From Methylotenera sp. (GTDB taxonomy: Bacteria; Pseudomonadota; Gammaproteobacteria; Burkholderiales; Methylophilaceae): DNA of 41,586 nucleotides. Under the pieces are notes generated by a model, which saw nothing but the letters and a program-made list of their open reading frames with translations, did not search any database and was not told the origin of the DNA. Below, one piece after another: positions 27,701 to 36,274 of this stretch (position 1 is the stretch's first letter; the number at the start of each line of letters is the position of its first letter). Both the position numbers and the translations under genes were made by a program. Location: contig JAKFVD010000010.1 of assembly GCA_021732365.1 (NCBI GenBank), positions 1-41,586 of the forward strand. The letters are read 5' to 3'.

Positions 27701-28747
27701 GGAGACTGAAAAACCGGTCAGTCCTGCTTTTGGTTTTGAGCCAATGCCCGTCGCACCTTCATCGCGAATTTCACCACCAGCACCAGTTGCCGCACCCGCA
27801 AAAGGTGAAATCGCAGTAGGGTGGTTATGCGTTTCTACTTTCATCAAGTAGTGCATTTCGTCTTCAGTGAAGTGATATTCTCCGCTTGAGCTTGGATAAA
27901 AACGCTGGGTTTTTTGACCAGCTACAATTGATGAGTTATCTGAATACGCCACAACGGTATGACCCGGATTCAATTTATGTGTATTGCGAATCATGCCGAA
28001 CAAGCTGATATCCTGTGCCTCGCCATCAATTATCCAATCCGCATTAAATATCTTGTGGCGGCAATGTTCTGAGTTTGCCTGCGCGAACATCATCAATTCA
28101 ACATCAGTCGGATTGCGGCCAATTTTGCCGAAGTTCTCAACTAGATAATCCACTTCATCAGGTGATAGTGCTAAACCCATTTCGTTGTTGGCGTTATTGA
28201 GTGCGGTTTTGCCACCCTGCAAAATATCCACTGTATTAAATGGTTTGGGTTCTGCGCTATGAAATAATTGCTGCGCATCGTTTAAGTTTTCCAACACTGT
28301 TTCTGTCATGCGGTCATGAATGACGGTTTTAAATGCCGCTTTTTCGGCCGCGCTTAATGGTTTGTTATCAGCGGTTGAAATATAAAAAGCAATACCGCGC
28401 TCAATGCGTAATACATTACTTAACCCACAATTAAGGGCAATATCCGTTGCGCGCGACGCCCAAGGCGAAATGGTGCCGATTCGCGGTACCACCAAAAATA
28501 ATTGTCCTGCGGATTCCTCTGATTGTGCTTGCGGCCCGTAAGTCAAAATTTGTGTAAGTGTTTGCAGCTCTGTTTCTCTAAGCGCTGCGTCACTAAACAC
28601 AAAGTGGGTAAACTCTGCATAAATATGAGAAATGCTTGGCGCAGAATGCTTTAAGCTGGCGTAAAGCTTATCAAGACGAAATGGAGATAAAGCAGGGCTG
28701 CCAGCAAACTTGAAGAAAAATGGGCTTAAAAATGAAGTGCTGGACAT
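24776..28747 (-). CDS. purL: Phosphoribosylformylglycinamidine synthase PurL (large form)
   Basis: Fourth step of purine synthesis, converting FGAR and glutamine to FGAM. At 1323 residues it is the large proteobacterial form with an N-terminal PurS-like domain, two PurM-like synthetase halves (including [10 protein letters not shown] and [22 protein letters not shown]) and a C-terminal class I glutaminase ([23 protein letters not shown], nucleophile in [12 protein letters not shown], and PHPERVYR). Between QPWE (358-361) and GKP (381-383) there are about 16 residues more than in the E. coli sequence I recall (PWEEDFGKP). They are encoded by a palindromic repeat that keeps the frame. All catalytic regions are intact, so the enzyme should work. 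Confidence 0.96.
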   Translation of the reverse strand: MSSTSFLSPFFFKFAGSPALSPFRLDKLYASLKHSAPSISHIYAEFTHFVFSDAALRETELQTLTQILTYGPQAQSEESAGQLFLVVPRIGTISPWASRATDIALNCGLSNVLRIERGIAFYISTADNKPLSAAEKAAFKTVIHDRMTETVLENLNDAQQLFHSAEPKPFNTVDILQGGKTALNNANNEMGLALSPDEVDYLVENFGKIGRNPTDVELMMFAQANSEHCRHKIFNADWIIDGEAQDISLFGMIRNTHKLNPGHTVVAYSDNSSIVAGQKTQRFYPSSSGEYHFTEDEMHYLMKVETHNHPTAISPFAGAATGAGGEIRDEGATGIGSKPKAGLTGFSVSNLNIPDFNQPWERYYSPHPTFHPQAGEGESYGKPGRIATPLQIMTDGPLGGAAYNNEFGRPNIAGYFRTFELEVEDEVRGYHKPIMLAGGVGNISADHSHKNAIPAGAALIQLGGPAMLIGLGGGAASSMDTGSNTENLDFDSVQRGNPELQRRAQEVIDRCWQLGEQNPILSIHDVGAGGISNAFPELVNDAKVGAVFQLRDVHNEERGMSPRELWSNESQERYVMAVLQKDLPLFKALCERERCPFAIVGYATEERHLTVADNHFDNKPVDMDLSVLLGKPPKMTRDVKSASKNLTPFLTRKIDIKEAVSRVLRLPGVADKTFLITIGDRTVTGLIARDQFVGPWQIPVSDVAVTLAGYQTNAGEAFAIGERAPIALIDAPASGRMAIGEAITNIAAAKINNIGNLKLSANWMAPAGHAGEDAALFATVKAVGMELCPALGISIPVGKDSMSMKTVWEDNDTKKAVTSPISLVVTAFANTTDARKALTPQLRTEDKFGETKLILVDLGNGKNRMGGSSLAQVYNQLGDTAPDVDNPEQLKTFFAGIQQLNADSRLLAYHDRSDGGLLTTLTEMAFAGHCGLEIDISSLKGDVVSALFNEELGAVIQVRASEVDAVLTHFKGLSMHVIGSVNTQNQIHIMQNGETVFADSRVNLHRMWSETTYHMQSLRDNPVCAQQEYDRILNEADAGLHAHLTFDINENLGIKSSVAPYINTGARPKMAILREQGVNGQVEMAAAFDRAGFASVDVHMSDVISGRVSLKDFAGLVACGGFSYGDVLGAGEGWAKSILFNSRANDEFSAFFSRSDSFALGVCNGCQMMSNLHSIIPGSELWPHFVKNKSEQFEARVAMVEVLESPSLFFSGMAGSRMPIAVAHGEGFAEFSDANAVHQLLDKKLATIRFIDNASTPTEVYPFNPNGSAQGLTGFTTSDGRFSIMMPHPERVYRSVQHSWYPDEWLEDAPWMRMFRNARKTIA
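27611..27660. repeat. In-frame palindromic repeat inserted in purL
   Basis: A nested palindrome: ACTCCCC (27613-27619) pairs with GGGGAGT (27651-27657), and inside it TTCACCCGC (27620-27628) pairs perfectly with GCGGGTGAA (27631-27639) around a 2-base loop. On the minus strand it is read as [13 protein letters not shown], a peptide pattern (SPHPxxxPQAGEG) that I associate with translated dispersed palindromes of beta- and gammaproteobacteria. Its GC-rich make-up differs from the surrounding gene. About 48 bases appear added without breaking the frame. Confidence 0.8.
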
Positions 28748-28854
28748 GGGCTTTGAGCAATTGCAAGGGTTAAAAAATTAACAATATTTTAACAGAAAGC
28801 GATACTGCTATTCTGATTAATTGGTTTAATTTTAATAGCGTTTAACAAACAGAC

Positions 28855-28893
28855 CACCATCAAAATTAATGCATGGAAGCTAATTTTGTGGTG
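28855..28893. repeat. Inverted repeat in the ftr1-purL gap
   Basis: CACCATCAAAATTA (28855-28868) is matched by TAATTTTGTGGTG (28881-28893), reverse complements apart from one extra base, with a 12-base spacer. It lies beside the larger palindrome at 28896-28928 in the 199-base gap between the iron permease and purL. Terminator and operator roles are both possible. Confidence 0.5.
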
Positions 28894-28895
28894 AC

Positions 28896-28928
28896 AATGT
28901 TCACCTTTAAATTTTAAAGATGAACATT
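28896..28928. repeat. Near-perfect 33-bp palindrome downstream of the iron permease
   Basis: AATGTTCACCTTTAAA (28896-28911) and TTTAAAGATGAACATT (28913-28928) are reverse complements with a single mismatch and a one-base centre. It begins 18 bases past the permease stop (28947). The symmetry suggests a cruciform or operator; the stem could also end the permease transcript, but no T-tract follows on the minus strand. Confidence 0.6.
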
Positions 28929-28946
28929 GAGAAAGATGTGAATGAT

Positions 28947-29735
28947 TTAATTACTACGGGCTAGTTTTGCTGAATTTTTACTAGTTAAGAAGCTGTAAAT
29001 TAAAAAGCCTAAAGGTACCAAAACCAAGCTGTATGAAATCCAAGCGCCGATGCGGCCTTCTGGGCCCCAATCTTCAGTGGCGGCGTGCCAGTAAGCGTTG
29101 TCAATAATGCCTAAGTTGTAAAACTCGATAGACTCTGTGAACTCATGGAAAGCGTAAATCAGTAACTGAATTGAAAACAGCACCATAAATACGGCAGTTA
29201 CTTGAAAAAATAAACCTAAATTAACACGGTGACCATATTTGCTCCAAGCCCATGCTACGCTTCCTGCCACGATTAAACCTAAAATGCCGCCAATCACTAA
29301 ATGTGCGCTGTCATTACTTTGCGCGAGTGAGGCAATCATAGTTGCAGCCTCTAAGCCCTCGCGACCAATCATCAGTAATACAAAAGCAAATATCGCCACT
29401 TTTGCACCGTTGCCTGGGTTGGCGACGGCTTTATCAATAGCGCCTGTGATTTCACGCTTCATGTGCTTGCCCATTTTTAGCATGTGCACAGTGCAGCTAA
29501 TCACTAATATGGCTGCGGTCAGCGCTAATGTACCTTCCCAAAACGGTGTTAAACCACCAATACGGGCAAGCACAATACCTAAAATGACACAGCCTAAAAC
29601 CGCCACGTAACAAGCATTGCGCACAGATGGGATGAGTTTTTGCCCGCCGGTTTTGGTTAAGTAAGCAACTGCAATAGCGATAATTAAGAAAGCTTCTAAG
29701 CCTTCTCTGAAGGTAATCATTAACGTTTCGAACAT
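28947..29735 (-). CDS. FTR1-family iron permease
   Basis: Inner-membrane high-affinity iron permease of the FTR1/EfeU family. The 262-residue protein has about seven helices and both signature iron motifs REGLE, at residues 10-14 and 125-129. No efeO or efeB partner is in the window, so it may work alone or with unlinked genes. A candidate Fur box overlaps its promoter region. It is a single gene between the PpiC terminator and purL. Confidence 0.92.
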   Translation of the reverse strand: MFETLMITFREGLEAFLIIAIAVAYLTKTGGQKLIPSVRNACYVAVLGCVILGIVLARIGGLTPFWEGTLALTAAILVISCTVHMLKMGKHMKREITGAIDKAVANPGNGAKVAIFAFVLLMIGREGLEAATMIASLAQSNDSAHLVIGGILGLIVAGSVAWAWSKYGHRVNLGLFFQVTAVFMVLFSIQLLIYAFHEFTESIEFYNLGIIDNAYWHAATEDWGPEGRIGAWISYSLVLVPLGFLIYSFLTSKNSAKLARSN

Positions 29736-29770
29736 GTCATTTCCTAATGTCGTTTTTCACTTAGTTTAAT

Positions 29771-29789
29771 CTAAATGATAATAGTTCTT
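29771..29789. promoter_or_regulatory. Candidate Fur box upstream of the FTR1 gene
   Basis: The 19-base window centred on GATAAT matches the classical Fur consensus GATAATGATAATCATTATC at 12 of 19 positions by eye, 36-54 bases before the permease ATG. The location fits iron repression of an iron permease. The match is modest in an AT-rich region, so confidence is low. Confidence 0.35.
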
Positions 29790-29831
29790 GATTGTGACAT
29801 ATTTTTAAACTTATCACCACGCTTGGCATTA

Positions 29832-29857
29832 AAAAAGCCTACTAGTGCAGGCTTTTT
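29832..29857 (-). terminator. Intrinsic terminator downstream of the PpiC-type gene
   Basis: AAAAAGCCT (29832-29840) and AGGCTTTTT (29849-29857) are perfect reverse complements around an 8-base loop, with T-tracts in either direction. It lies 38 bases beyond the ppiC-type stop on the minus strand and separates that operon from the iron permease gene. Confidence 0.85.
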
Positions 29858-29894
29858 GTTAGATGACTAAAATATGTTTTGTAGCGTAGTTTAA

Positions 29895-30701
29895 CTATTT
29901 ACCAGTTACGCCAGGCACATCAATTTTGGCTTTTTCTTTCAAGCCCAACATCATTTTTTCAAGTTTACGTTGTTGCAAAGTGCGCTCTAAACCATCTTTT
30001 ACTTTATCGTAAGTAGGTACTTGTGTTGCGCGAGTATCAATCATTTTAATCACATGCCAGCCAAACTGAGTTTGCACTGGAGCAGATGTGACTTCACCTT
30101 TTTTAAGCGTAGTCACCGCTTCGCTAAAAGGTTTAACCATACCAGCAGGAGAGAACCAGCCTAAATCGCCACCTTTTTCTTTTGAACCTGGGTCTAGTGA
30201 TTTTTCTTTAGCCAGTTTAGCGAAATCACTGCCTTTTTTAACTTGCGCTAATATTTCATTAGCTTCTGTTTCGGTTTTTACCAATATATGGCGCGCATTG
30301 TATTCTTTATCGCCCAGCTCTTTTTTATATTGCTCGTAAGCGGCTTTAGTGTCGGCTTCAGTCACTGGATTTTTCTTCATAAAATCAGCTAAAAAGATAT
30401 TCACTAACAGTTTACGTTGCGTTAACTCTTCATTAATTTTGTAATCAGGTAGTTTATCAATGCCTTGTTTTTGTGCTTCTTGATACGCTAATTCTGAGCC
30501 AACTAATTCGTTAATTATCGCATTTTTCATCCCATCATTTGGTTTTTGGCCACGCGCTTGCGCGTCTTTCATAATGTAATCAACCCAAGTTTGTTTGATG
30601 GGTTTACCATTGACGGTTGCAACGGTGTCTGCCGCATAGGCAGGGGCAATTGAGAGTGCTGATAGAGTTGCAATTGCAACAAAGATTTGGGTGATTTTCA
30701 T
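29895..30701 (-). CDS. Periplasmic parvulin-type peptidyl-prolyl isomerase (PpiC/PrsA-like)
   Basis: Folding factor for exported proteins. The 268 residues comprise a signal peptide (about 1-23, APAYAADT), a helical chaperone part (about 24-130), and a parvulin domain (about 130-225) with YNARHILVKTE, KEKGGDLGWFSPAGMVKPF and TQFGWHVIKM. It ends the yciB-yciI-bolA-ppiC series common in betaproteobacteria. Confidence 0.93.
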   Translation of the reverse strand: MKITQIFVAIATLSALSIAPAYAADTVATVNGKPIKQTWVDYIMKDAQARGQKPNDGMKNAIINELVGSELAYQEAQKQGIDKLPDYKINEELTQRKLLVNIFLADFMKKNPVTEADTKAAYEQYKKELGDKEYNARHILVKTETEANEILAQVKKGSDFAKLAKEKSLDPGSKEKGGDLGWFSPAGMVKPFSEAVTTLKKGEVTSAPVQTQFGWHVIKMIDTRATQVPTYDKVKDGLERTLQQRKLEKMMLGLKEKAKIDVPGVTGK

Positions 30702-30767
30702 AAAAATCCTTAAATAATAAAAATATTTAGTGTTATTAGAATGTTAATAAAGCTGGACGTCAAAGTT

Positions 30768-31031
30768 TTATTTGGGGTCGTCTGGCGAAATTGCAAGTAT
30801 GCTTATAGCATGAATTTGTTGCGGCATTAAGTCGGTAAGTGCTTGATAAATTAAACGATGACGCATTATCTGCGATTTTTGCGAAAATTGCGAGCTGACG
30901 ATGGTTAAGTGAAAGTGCCCCCCGCCTGTGTTGCCTGCATGCCCTGCATGCAAGGCGCTGTCATCTCTTAACGCTAAACTAATCGGGTTGAGTTGTGCAA
31001 GTCTAGCTTGAATCGTTTCGTTTAAATTCAT
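30768..31031 (-). CDS. bolA: BolA-family protein
   Basis: Small protein of 87 residues with the BolA fold: a GHAGN-GGGHFHLTIVS segment and the RHRLIYQALTDLM helix ending in IHAISI. BolA proteins bind monothiol glutaredoxins and iron-sulfur clusters and affect cell shape and stress responses. I choose ATG 31031; a GTG one codon earlier (31034) directly abuts the yciI stop. No clear ribosome site is present, so translation may be coupled to yciI. Confidence 0.92.
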   Translation of the reverse strand: MNLNETIQARLAQLNPISLALRDDSALHAGHAGNTGGGHFHLTIVSSQFSQKSQIMRHRLIYQALTDLMPQQIHAISILAISPDDPK

Positions 31032-31034
31032 CAC

Positions 31035-31334
31035 TTATGGTAGCGTTTTTCTAAAAGGTTTGACTACAACGCTTGCATACACGCCTGCGCCTACAAAAGG
31101 GTCGGCATTCGCCCAGTTTTTTGCTGTTTCTAAATCGCTAAATTCGGCAACAATTAAACTGCCTGTAAAACCAGCTGGGCCAGGCTCTGTGCTATCAATC
31201 GCGGGGATTGGGCCTGCCAGCACCAATCTGCCTTGGTTTTGCAGTTCGGTTAACCGTGCCAAATGCGCAGGGCGATTTTGTAAGCGTTTATCCAAACTAT
31301 CTGGCGTATCTTCGGCAATTATCACGTACAGCAT
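31035..31334 (-). CDS. yciI: YciI-like protein
   Basis: Protein of 99 residues with the YciI/ferredoxin-like fold: [17 protein letters not shown] start, [22 protein letters not shown] and [17 protein letters not shown]. The conserved histidine in RPAHL and the ADPF aspartate form the presumed active site of the family; the natural substrate is not established. Start and yciB stop share one base (TAATG). Confidence 0.93.
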   Translation of the reverse strand: MLYVIIAEDTPDSLDKRLQNRPAHLARLTELQNQGRLVLAGPIPAIDSTEPGPAGFTGSLIVAEFSDLETAKNWANADPFVGAGVYASVVVKPFRKTLP

Positions 31335-31885
31335 TATTTGCTTTCTTTGTCGTCAACTGGCTCAATTAAATACTGTTTAAGCAGCAAGGTTTGCGCGATG
31401 ATAAAAATAAACATGATGCTGGTGACGCCAAATAATTTAAAGTTAACCCATGCATTTTCAGAATAATTAAACGCAACATACAAATTAACAAAGCCCAAAA
31501 TCACCAAAAATAGTACCCATGCCAGATTCAACTTATCCCAAATAGGTTTAGGCGCATTGAGCATTTTGCCCATCATTTGTTGAATAAAATTCTTTTTAAA
31601 AAATAAGTTCGCAATTAATAAAACCGCCGCTAGCAACCAATATAAAACGGTGGGTTTCCACATAATATAAGTTTTGTCGTGCAGTAAAAGCGTTACGCCG
31701 CCCAGCACGCTGATGATTGCGCCATTTACCAGCAACATTTTCTCAACCTTGCCATGGCGAATTTTGGCGTAAATAATCAGCGCGATGGTTGCGCCAATTG
31801 CAATCGCGGTAGCCGTAAAAATATCATAAAGCTTGAAGCCGATAAAAAATAAAATAACGGGAATTAAATCAAAGAAAAATTTCAT
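31334..31885 (-). CDS. yciB: YciB/IspZ-family inner-membrane septation protein A
   Basis: Five- to six-helix inner-membrane protein involved in envelope integrity and cell division. I use ATG 31885, which gives the family start [14 protein letters not shown] (183 residues); an upstream in-frame TTG adds four residues. Conserved [11 protein letters not shown] and [20 protein letters not shown] stretches are present. It heads the yciB-yciI-bolA-ppiC run. Confidence 0.93.
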   Translation of the reverse strand: MKFFFDLIPVILFFIGFKLYDIFTATAIAIGATIALIIYAKIRHGKVEKMLLVNGAIISVLGGVTLLLHDKTYIMWKPTVLYWLLAAVLLIANLFFKKNFIQQMMGKMLNAPKPIWDKLNLAWVLFLVILGFVNLYVAFNYSENAWVNFKLFGVTSIMFIFIIAQTLLLKQYLIEPVDDKESK

Positions 31886-31997
31886 GCATTCTTTCAAAGT
31901 GTCGGTTAGCTTAATAAAAGCTTAACTATCTGTAAAGTTGGTATTTTGCTATGATTTACGCTTGTTTGCAAAACATTCGATTACCGAAAAATCATTT

Positions 31998-32849
31998 ATG
32001 GCTGCACAGATAGATTTACATTGCCATTCCACTATTTCAGATGGCTTATTAGCTCCGCAAGATATTGTTGCTTTGGCCGCAAAAAGTGGCATTAAGGTGA
32101 TGGCGTTGACGGATCATGACGATATTACTGGCTTGCATATTGCGCGCAATGCGGCGCTTGAACACGGCATTCATTTTGTGAATGGCGTTGAGATTTCAGT
32201 GACATGGAAAAAGCGCACTTTGCATATTGTGGGTTTAAAGTTTGATGCTGAAAATGAAGCCTTAAAAAATGCGCTAGCTGCAGTGCGTGTTGGGCGCGAT
32301 GAACGCGCAGTGCAAATGGCGGAAGGTTTGGCGAAAGTGGGGATTGCAGGCGCGTATGAAGGCGCAAAGGAAATCGCTAAACAAAGCATTTTAACGCGTA
32401 GTCATTTCGCGCAGTTTTTAGCTAAAAATGGTCATGCAAAAGATGTTAAGTCTGTTTTCAAAAAGTTCTTAGTTAAAGGTAAACCAGGTTTTGTTGATCA
32501 TCAATGGATGAGCTTGGAATCAGCAGTGAGCCTGATTGCCAATGCTGGTGGCCAAGCAGTCATCGCGCATCCAGGTCGTTACGATTTAGGCACGATTAAT
32601 ATGATGTTGCTGATGCACGAATTCAGAAGCTACGGCGGCGCAGCGATTGAAGTCGTCACAGGCAGCCACAATCCACCGCAATATCAACAATTTGCCAAAG
32701 TGGCGCATCGCTTTAGTTTAAAAGCGTCTTTGGGTTCTGATTATCATGGGCCAGGATTATCATATATGGCAATGGGTTGTGTGCCCGATTTGCCCATTGG
32801 TTGTGATCCCGTGTGGGCAGACTGGCCAGAAGCGCAATATTTAAACTAA
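31998..32849 (+). CDS. rnm: PHP-domain phosphoesterase, RNase AM (YciV/TrpH) family
   Basis: PHP-fold hydrolase; characterised relatives are 5'-3' exoribonuclease RNase AM of E. coli and a 3',5'-nucleotide bisphosphate phosphatase. ATG 31998 begins the canonical metal site IDLHCHSTISDG (H8, H10, D15), followed by ALTDHDD (about 38-44) and later AHPGRYDL and SLGSDYHGPG. The frame continues upstream to a TTG at 31938 that would add 20 unrelated residues, so I reject it. The protein is 283 residues. The neighbour yciO follows by 9 bases, a pairing conserved with E. coli. Confidence 0.92.
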   Translation: MAAQIDLHCHSTISDGLLAPQDIVALAAKSGIKVMALTDHDDITGLHIARNAALEHGIHFVNGVEISVTWKKRTLHIVGLKFDAENEALKNALAAVRVGRDERAVQMAEGLAKVGIAGAYEGAKEIAKQSILTRSHFAQFLAKNGHAKDVKSVFKKFLVKGKPGFVDHQWMSLESAVSLIANAGGQAVIAHPGRYDLGTINMMLLMHEFRSYGGAAIEVVTGSHNPPQYQQFAKVAHRFSLKASLGSDYHGPGLSYMAMGCVPDLPIGCDPVWADWPEAQYLN

Positions 32850-32858
32850 TTATAAAAA

Positions 32859-33482
32859 ATGGCACAGTATTTTGTGATAAACGCCGATAATCCGCAGCCT
32901 CGTTTAATCAAACATGCAGTGGAAATTTTGCGTGATGGCGGCGTGATTGCTTACCCGACTGATTCGAGCTATGCGCTGGGTTGCATGATGGGGTTTAAGG
33001 ATGCGCAAGATAGAATTCGCCAAATTCGCGGCTTGGGCGATGACCATTTATTTACGCTGATTTGCCGCAATTTAAGTGAATTAAGCGTGTATGCGCAGGT
33101 GGATAATAGTCAATTTCGGCTGCTAAAAGCGAATACGCCCGCCGCTTATACGTTTATTTTAAAAGCCACGCGTGAGGTGCCACGCCGTTTGCAGCACGCT
33201 AAACGCAGCGCAGTCGGCATTCGCGTACCCAATCATTTGGTGGTGCAAGCCTTGTTAGATGAGCTGGCTGAACCCATGTTAAGCATGACCTTGCAGTTGC
33301 CAGATGATGACGAGCCGTTGAACGAAGCATGGGAAATTCGTGATCGTTTAGAGCATCAAGTGGATTTGGTGATTGATTCGGCAGTGAGTTTTGCAGGATT
33401 AACGACCGTGGTGGATTTAACCAATGCCGAACCTGCTTTGATTAGGCAAGGTGTGGCAGATGCAGCACCATTTGGCTTGTAA
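32859..33482 (+). CDS. yciO: YciO-type Sua5/TsaC family protein
   Basis: Protein of 207 residues with the Sua5/YrdC fold (GGVIAYPTDSSYALGC, about 28-43, and AYTFILKATREVPRRL near 95-112). The REVPRRL variant with an otherwise short length points to the YciO branch and not to the essential TsaC. Those enzymes make threonylcarbamoyl-AMP for tRNA; the role of YciO itself is less certain. It is probably cotranscribed with rnm. Confidence 0.9.
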   Translation: MAQYFVINADNPQPRLIKHAVEILRDGGVIAYPTDSSYALGCMMGFKDAQDRIRQIRGLGDDHLFTLICRNLSELSVYAQVDNSQFRLLKANTPAAYTFILKATREVPRRLQHAKRSAVGIRVPNHLVVQALLDELAEPMLSMTLQLPDDDEPLNEAWEIRDRLEHQVDLVIDSAVSFAGLTTVVDLTNAEPALIRQGVADAAPFGL

Positions 33483-33577
33483 GATAATGGAAAAGTTAAC
33501 ACTAAAAATTACCCAATAATTGAATACAAATTTAGCTGAAATCTAAGCTTAGTTGAAATTTAAACACAGAAAGAAAT

Positions 33578-34246
33578 ATGGATTTTTTTAATCTTTTAAG
33601 TGCGTTGCAATCACTCACTACTGTTCAACGCATTGCGGTGACAGCAATTCCGATGATTTTGGCCATTACCGTGCACGAAGCCGCGCACGGCTACGCGGCG
33701 CGCCATTTTGGCGATATGACCGCACATAACCTAGGCCGCATTTCGCTTAACCCCATTCGCCATATCGATTTAGTCGGCACAGTGATTGTACCCAGCATCA
33801 CCATGCTGGTCGGCGGTATTTTCTTCGGCTGGGCGAAACCGGTGCCAGTTAATTTTATGAAGCTGCGCCATCCCAAGCGCGATATGTTGTGGGTGGCCGC
33901 CGCTGGCCCAGGCGCCAATTTAGCGATGGCGATTTTATGGGCAATCGCCATGCAGTTTGCGCGCTTTTTGCCAGAATACGCCGCCGTGCCATTTGCGTTG
34001 ATGGGCGTGGCGGGCATATTAACCAATACCATTTTAATGGTGCTTAACCTACTGCCATTGCCGCCGCTGGATGGCGGACGCATCGCCGTGAGTTTGTTGC
34101 CGAATAATTTAGCAATTAAATACGCACAAATCGAGCGCTACGGTTTTATTATTTTGATTCTGCTGTTGATCACGCATATTCTTGATAAAATTATGTGGCC
34201 GTTTGTGATGTTAACTTTACAATCTATTTCAGCGGTATTTTTCTAG
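33578..34246 (+). CDS. Site-2-protease-like M50 membrane metalloprotease
   Basis: Membrane protein of 222 residues with the zinc motif HEAAH (about 30-34, in VHEAAHGYAARHFGD), the GPGANLAMA segment and the second metal site LPPLDGGRI near 165. Six helices are likely. Relatives are S2P-type intramembrane proteases with unknown substrates in betaproteobacteria. It is commonly found next to trpS and scpAB, as here. AGAAAGA precedes the ATG. Confidence 0.93.
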   Translation: MDFFNLLSALQSLTTVQRIAVTAIPMILAITVHEAAHGYAARHFGDMTAHNLGRISLNPIRHIDLVGTVIVPSITMLVGGIFFGWAKPVPVNFMKLRHPKRDMLWVAAAGPGANLAMAILWAIAMQFARFLPEYAAVPFALMGVAGILTNTILMVLNLLPLPPLDGGRIAVSLLPNNLAIKYAQIERYGFIILILLLITHILDKIMWPFVMLTLQSISAVFF

Positions 34247-34285
34247 TTTTAAGATAATTATAATAAGTCATTCACAGGGTTAACT

Positions 34286-35488
34286 ATGGCGTTAGAACGC
34301 GTTTTGTCAGGCATGCGGCCTACGGGGAATTTACATTTAGGTCATTACAATGGCGTACTGAAAAATTGGATTAAGCTGCAACACGAGCACGAATGCCTGT
34401 TTTTTGTCGCCGATTGGCACGCGCTAACCACCCACTACGATACGCCAGAAATTATTGAAGAGTCTGTTTGGGAAATGGTGATTGATTGGCTGGCAGCAGG
34501 TGTAGACCCTGCCAACGCGACTATTTTCATTCAATCGCGCGTGCCAGAGCATGCCGAATTGCATACATTATTAAGCATGATTACGCCCTTAAGTTGGTTA
34601 GAACGCGTACCAACTTATAAAGACCAGCAAGAAAAATTAGCCAGCAAAGACTTATCCACCTACGGGTTTTTAGGCTACCCGTTGTTGCAAAGCGCGGATA
34701 TTCTGATTTACAAAGCAACGCAAGTGCCAGTGGGTGAAGACCAAATCCCGCACATTGAATTCACCCGCGAAATCGCGCGCCGCTTTAACCATATCTATGG
34801 CAAAGAAACCGGTTTTGAAGAAAAAGCCAAAGCGGCCATTAAAAAACTAGGCAGCAAAAAAGGCGCCTTATATGAAGAAATGCGTAGCGCATATCAGCAA
34901 GCGGGTGATGAAGATGCTTTGGAATCCGCGCGCGCCTTGATTGAAGAGCAACAAGGTATGAGCATGGGCGATAAAGAACGTTTGCTGGGTTACCTTGAAG
35001 GCGGCGGCAAAATGATTTTGATTGAGCCTGATTACAAACTGACGCCAGCTTCCAAAATGCCAGGTTTAGATGGCCAAAAAATGTCTAAATCGTACAACAA
35101 TACGATTTCGTTGCGCGAAGACAAAGACGTTATCTCCAAAAAAATCAAAACCATGCCGACTGATCCTGCGCGCATTCGCCGCACCGATCCAGGCGACCCT
35201 GCCAAATGTCCTGTATGGCAATTGCACGAAATCTATTCAGATAAGTCCACCCAAGATTGGGTACAAAACGGCTGCAAAACCGCTTCAATTGGCTGTATTG
35301 AATGCAAAGGGCCTGTGATTGAAGGCGTATTAAAAGAACTGCAACCCATTCAAGAACGCGCGGCGCAATACGCCGAAGATCCAACCTTGGTTAAAAATAT
35401 CGTGGCAGAAGGCTGTGAAAAAGCGCGTAAATTGGCAAGAGAAACCATGCGCGATGTAAGGGATGCGATGGGTTTGAATTACAGTTAA
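34286..35488 (+). CDS. trpS: Tryptophanyl-tRNA synthetase
   Basis: Charges tRNA-Trp with tryptophan. The 400 residues carry the class I signatures: HLGHY at 17-21 (HIGH type) and KMSKS at 265-269. It is longer than the about 330-residue E. coli enzyme because of an insert between the catalytic core and KMSKS (about 185-255, rich in Lys/Glu/Ala), a feature I believe common in betaproteobacteria. AGGG precedes the ATG. Confidence 0.95.
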   Translation: MALERVLSGMRPTGNLHLGHYNGVLKNWIKLQHEHECLFFVADWHALTTHYDTPEIIEESVWEMVIDWLAAGVDPANATIFIQSRVPEHAELHTLLSMITPLSWLERVPTYKDQQEKLASKDLSTYGFLGYPLLQSADILIYKATQVPVGEDQIPHIEFTREIARRFNHIYGKETGFEEKAKAAIKKLGSKKGALYEEMRSAYQQAGDEDALESARALIEEQQGMSMGDKERLLGYLEGGGKMILIEPDYKLTPASKMPGLDGQKMSKSYNNTISLREDKDVISKKIKTMPTDPARIRRTDPGDPAKCPVWQLHEIYSDKSTQDWVQNGCKTASIGCIECKGPVIEGVLKELQPIQERAAQYAEDPTLVKNIVAEGCEKARKLARETMRDVRDAMGLNYS

Positions 35489-35502
35489 ATAAAAGCCTCA
35501 AA

Positions 35503-35886
35503 TTGCTAACACACACATGTAAAAGTTGTTTTAATGCCTTTTCTGAGGCAGATAAGGCTTGGGACAAGGCTGTCGAGTTTGGTCTTTGTCCGAGTTGCGG
35601 GAAAAAACTTCAAGATTTTCATGTAGCAGAAGTGGATGCTAGGTTAATTCGTAAGACAAAAAAAGAGGCTGAACAGCAAGCCGCTGATACACGTTTGGAT
35701 GAAGCAAGGAAATTACAAATAGGGCTATACATATTTTGTTTATTATTTCTTTTAATAATTATATTTTCTGGAGATTCTTCATTTTTTGAAGGGCATGATA
35801 GAGGCAAAGGTAAAATTATTATAGGTGGGATAGTGGGCTTAGTAATTGCAGTGAATTTTGTTTTGAAACAAATAAACAAGAAGTAG
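35503..35886 (+). CDS. Zinc-ribbon membrane protein of unknown function
   Basis: Not a recognised family. The 127-residue protein has an N-terminal zinc-ribbon-like pair of cysteine motifs (CKSC at 6-9 and CPSC at 29-32), a charged helical region (about 40-72) and two membrane helices (about 75-90 and 102-120). The start is TTG 35503 with no clear ribosome site, 14 bases after the trpS stop; ATG codons are absent from the N-terminal part. The AT-rich second half differs somewhat from its neighbours. Confidence 0.7.
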   Translation: MLTHTCKSCFNAFSEADKAWDKAVEFGLCPSCGKKLQDFHVAEVDARLIRKTKKEAEQQAADTRLDEARKLQIGLYIFCLLFLLIIIFSGDSSFFEGHDRGKGKIIIGGIVGLVIAVNFVLKQINKK

Positions 35887-35935
35887 AGAGCAAGTAGGGC
35901 ATTTGTTATTAGTATGAAAGTTTAACAGGGGAATA

Positions 35936-36268
35936 ATGAATCATTGGATAGCACTTGCCATCGCAATCGTCGCAGAAGTCATCGCCACAACTGCACTAAA
36001 AGCTTCTAACGAATTTACGCGGCTTGTGCCATCTATCATTGTTGTGGCTGGTTACGGTACGGCGTTTTACTTTATGGCCATTAGCATGCGAGTATTGCCT
36101 GTGGGTATTATGTACGCCATTTGGTCTGGCATGGGCATTGTGTTGGTTTCCATAATCGGCTGGCTAGTTTACAAACAGACATTAGATTTGCCCTCTATGA
36201 TTGGTATGGGTTTAATTATTGCAGGTGTTATTGTGATTAATCTGTTCTCAAAATCGGTTGGGCATTAA
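35936..36268 (+). CDS. SMR-family multidrug/quaternary-ammonium exporter (EmrE-like)
   Basis: Four-helix proton-coupled efflux protein of 110 residues. The essential proton/substrate residue E14 is present (VAEVIATTALK), and the second and third helices show YGTAFYFMAISMRVLPVGIMYAIWSG, split across typical SMR conserved positions. EmrE/QacE-like rather than SugE-like. AGGGG lies before the ATG. scpA begins 6 bases after its stop, so the two are probably cotranscribed. Confidence 0.92.
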   Translation: MNHWIALAIAIVAEVIATTALKASNEFTRLVPSIIVVAGYGTAFYFMAISMRVLPVGIMYAIWSGMGIVLVSIIGWLVYKQTLDLPSMIGMGLIIAGVIVINLFSKSVGH

Positions 36269-36274
36269 AGGCCA

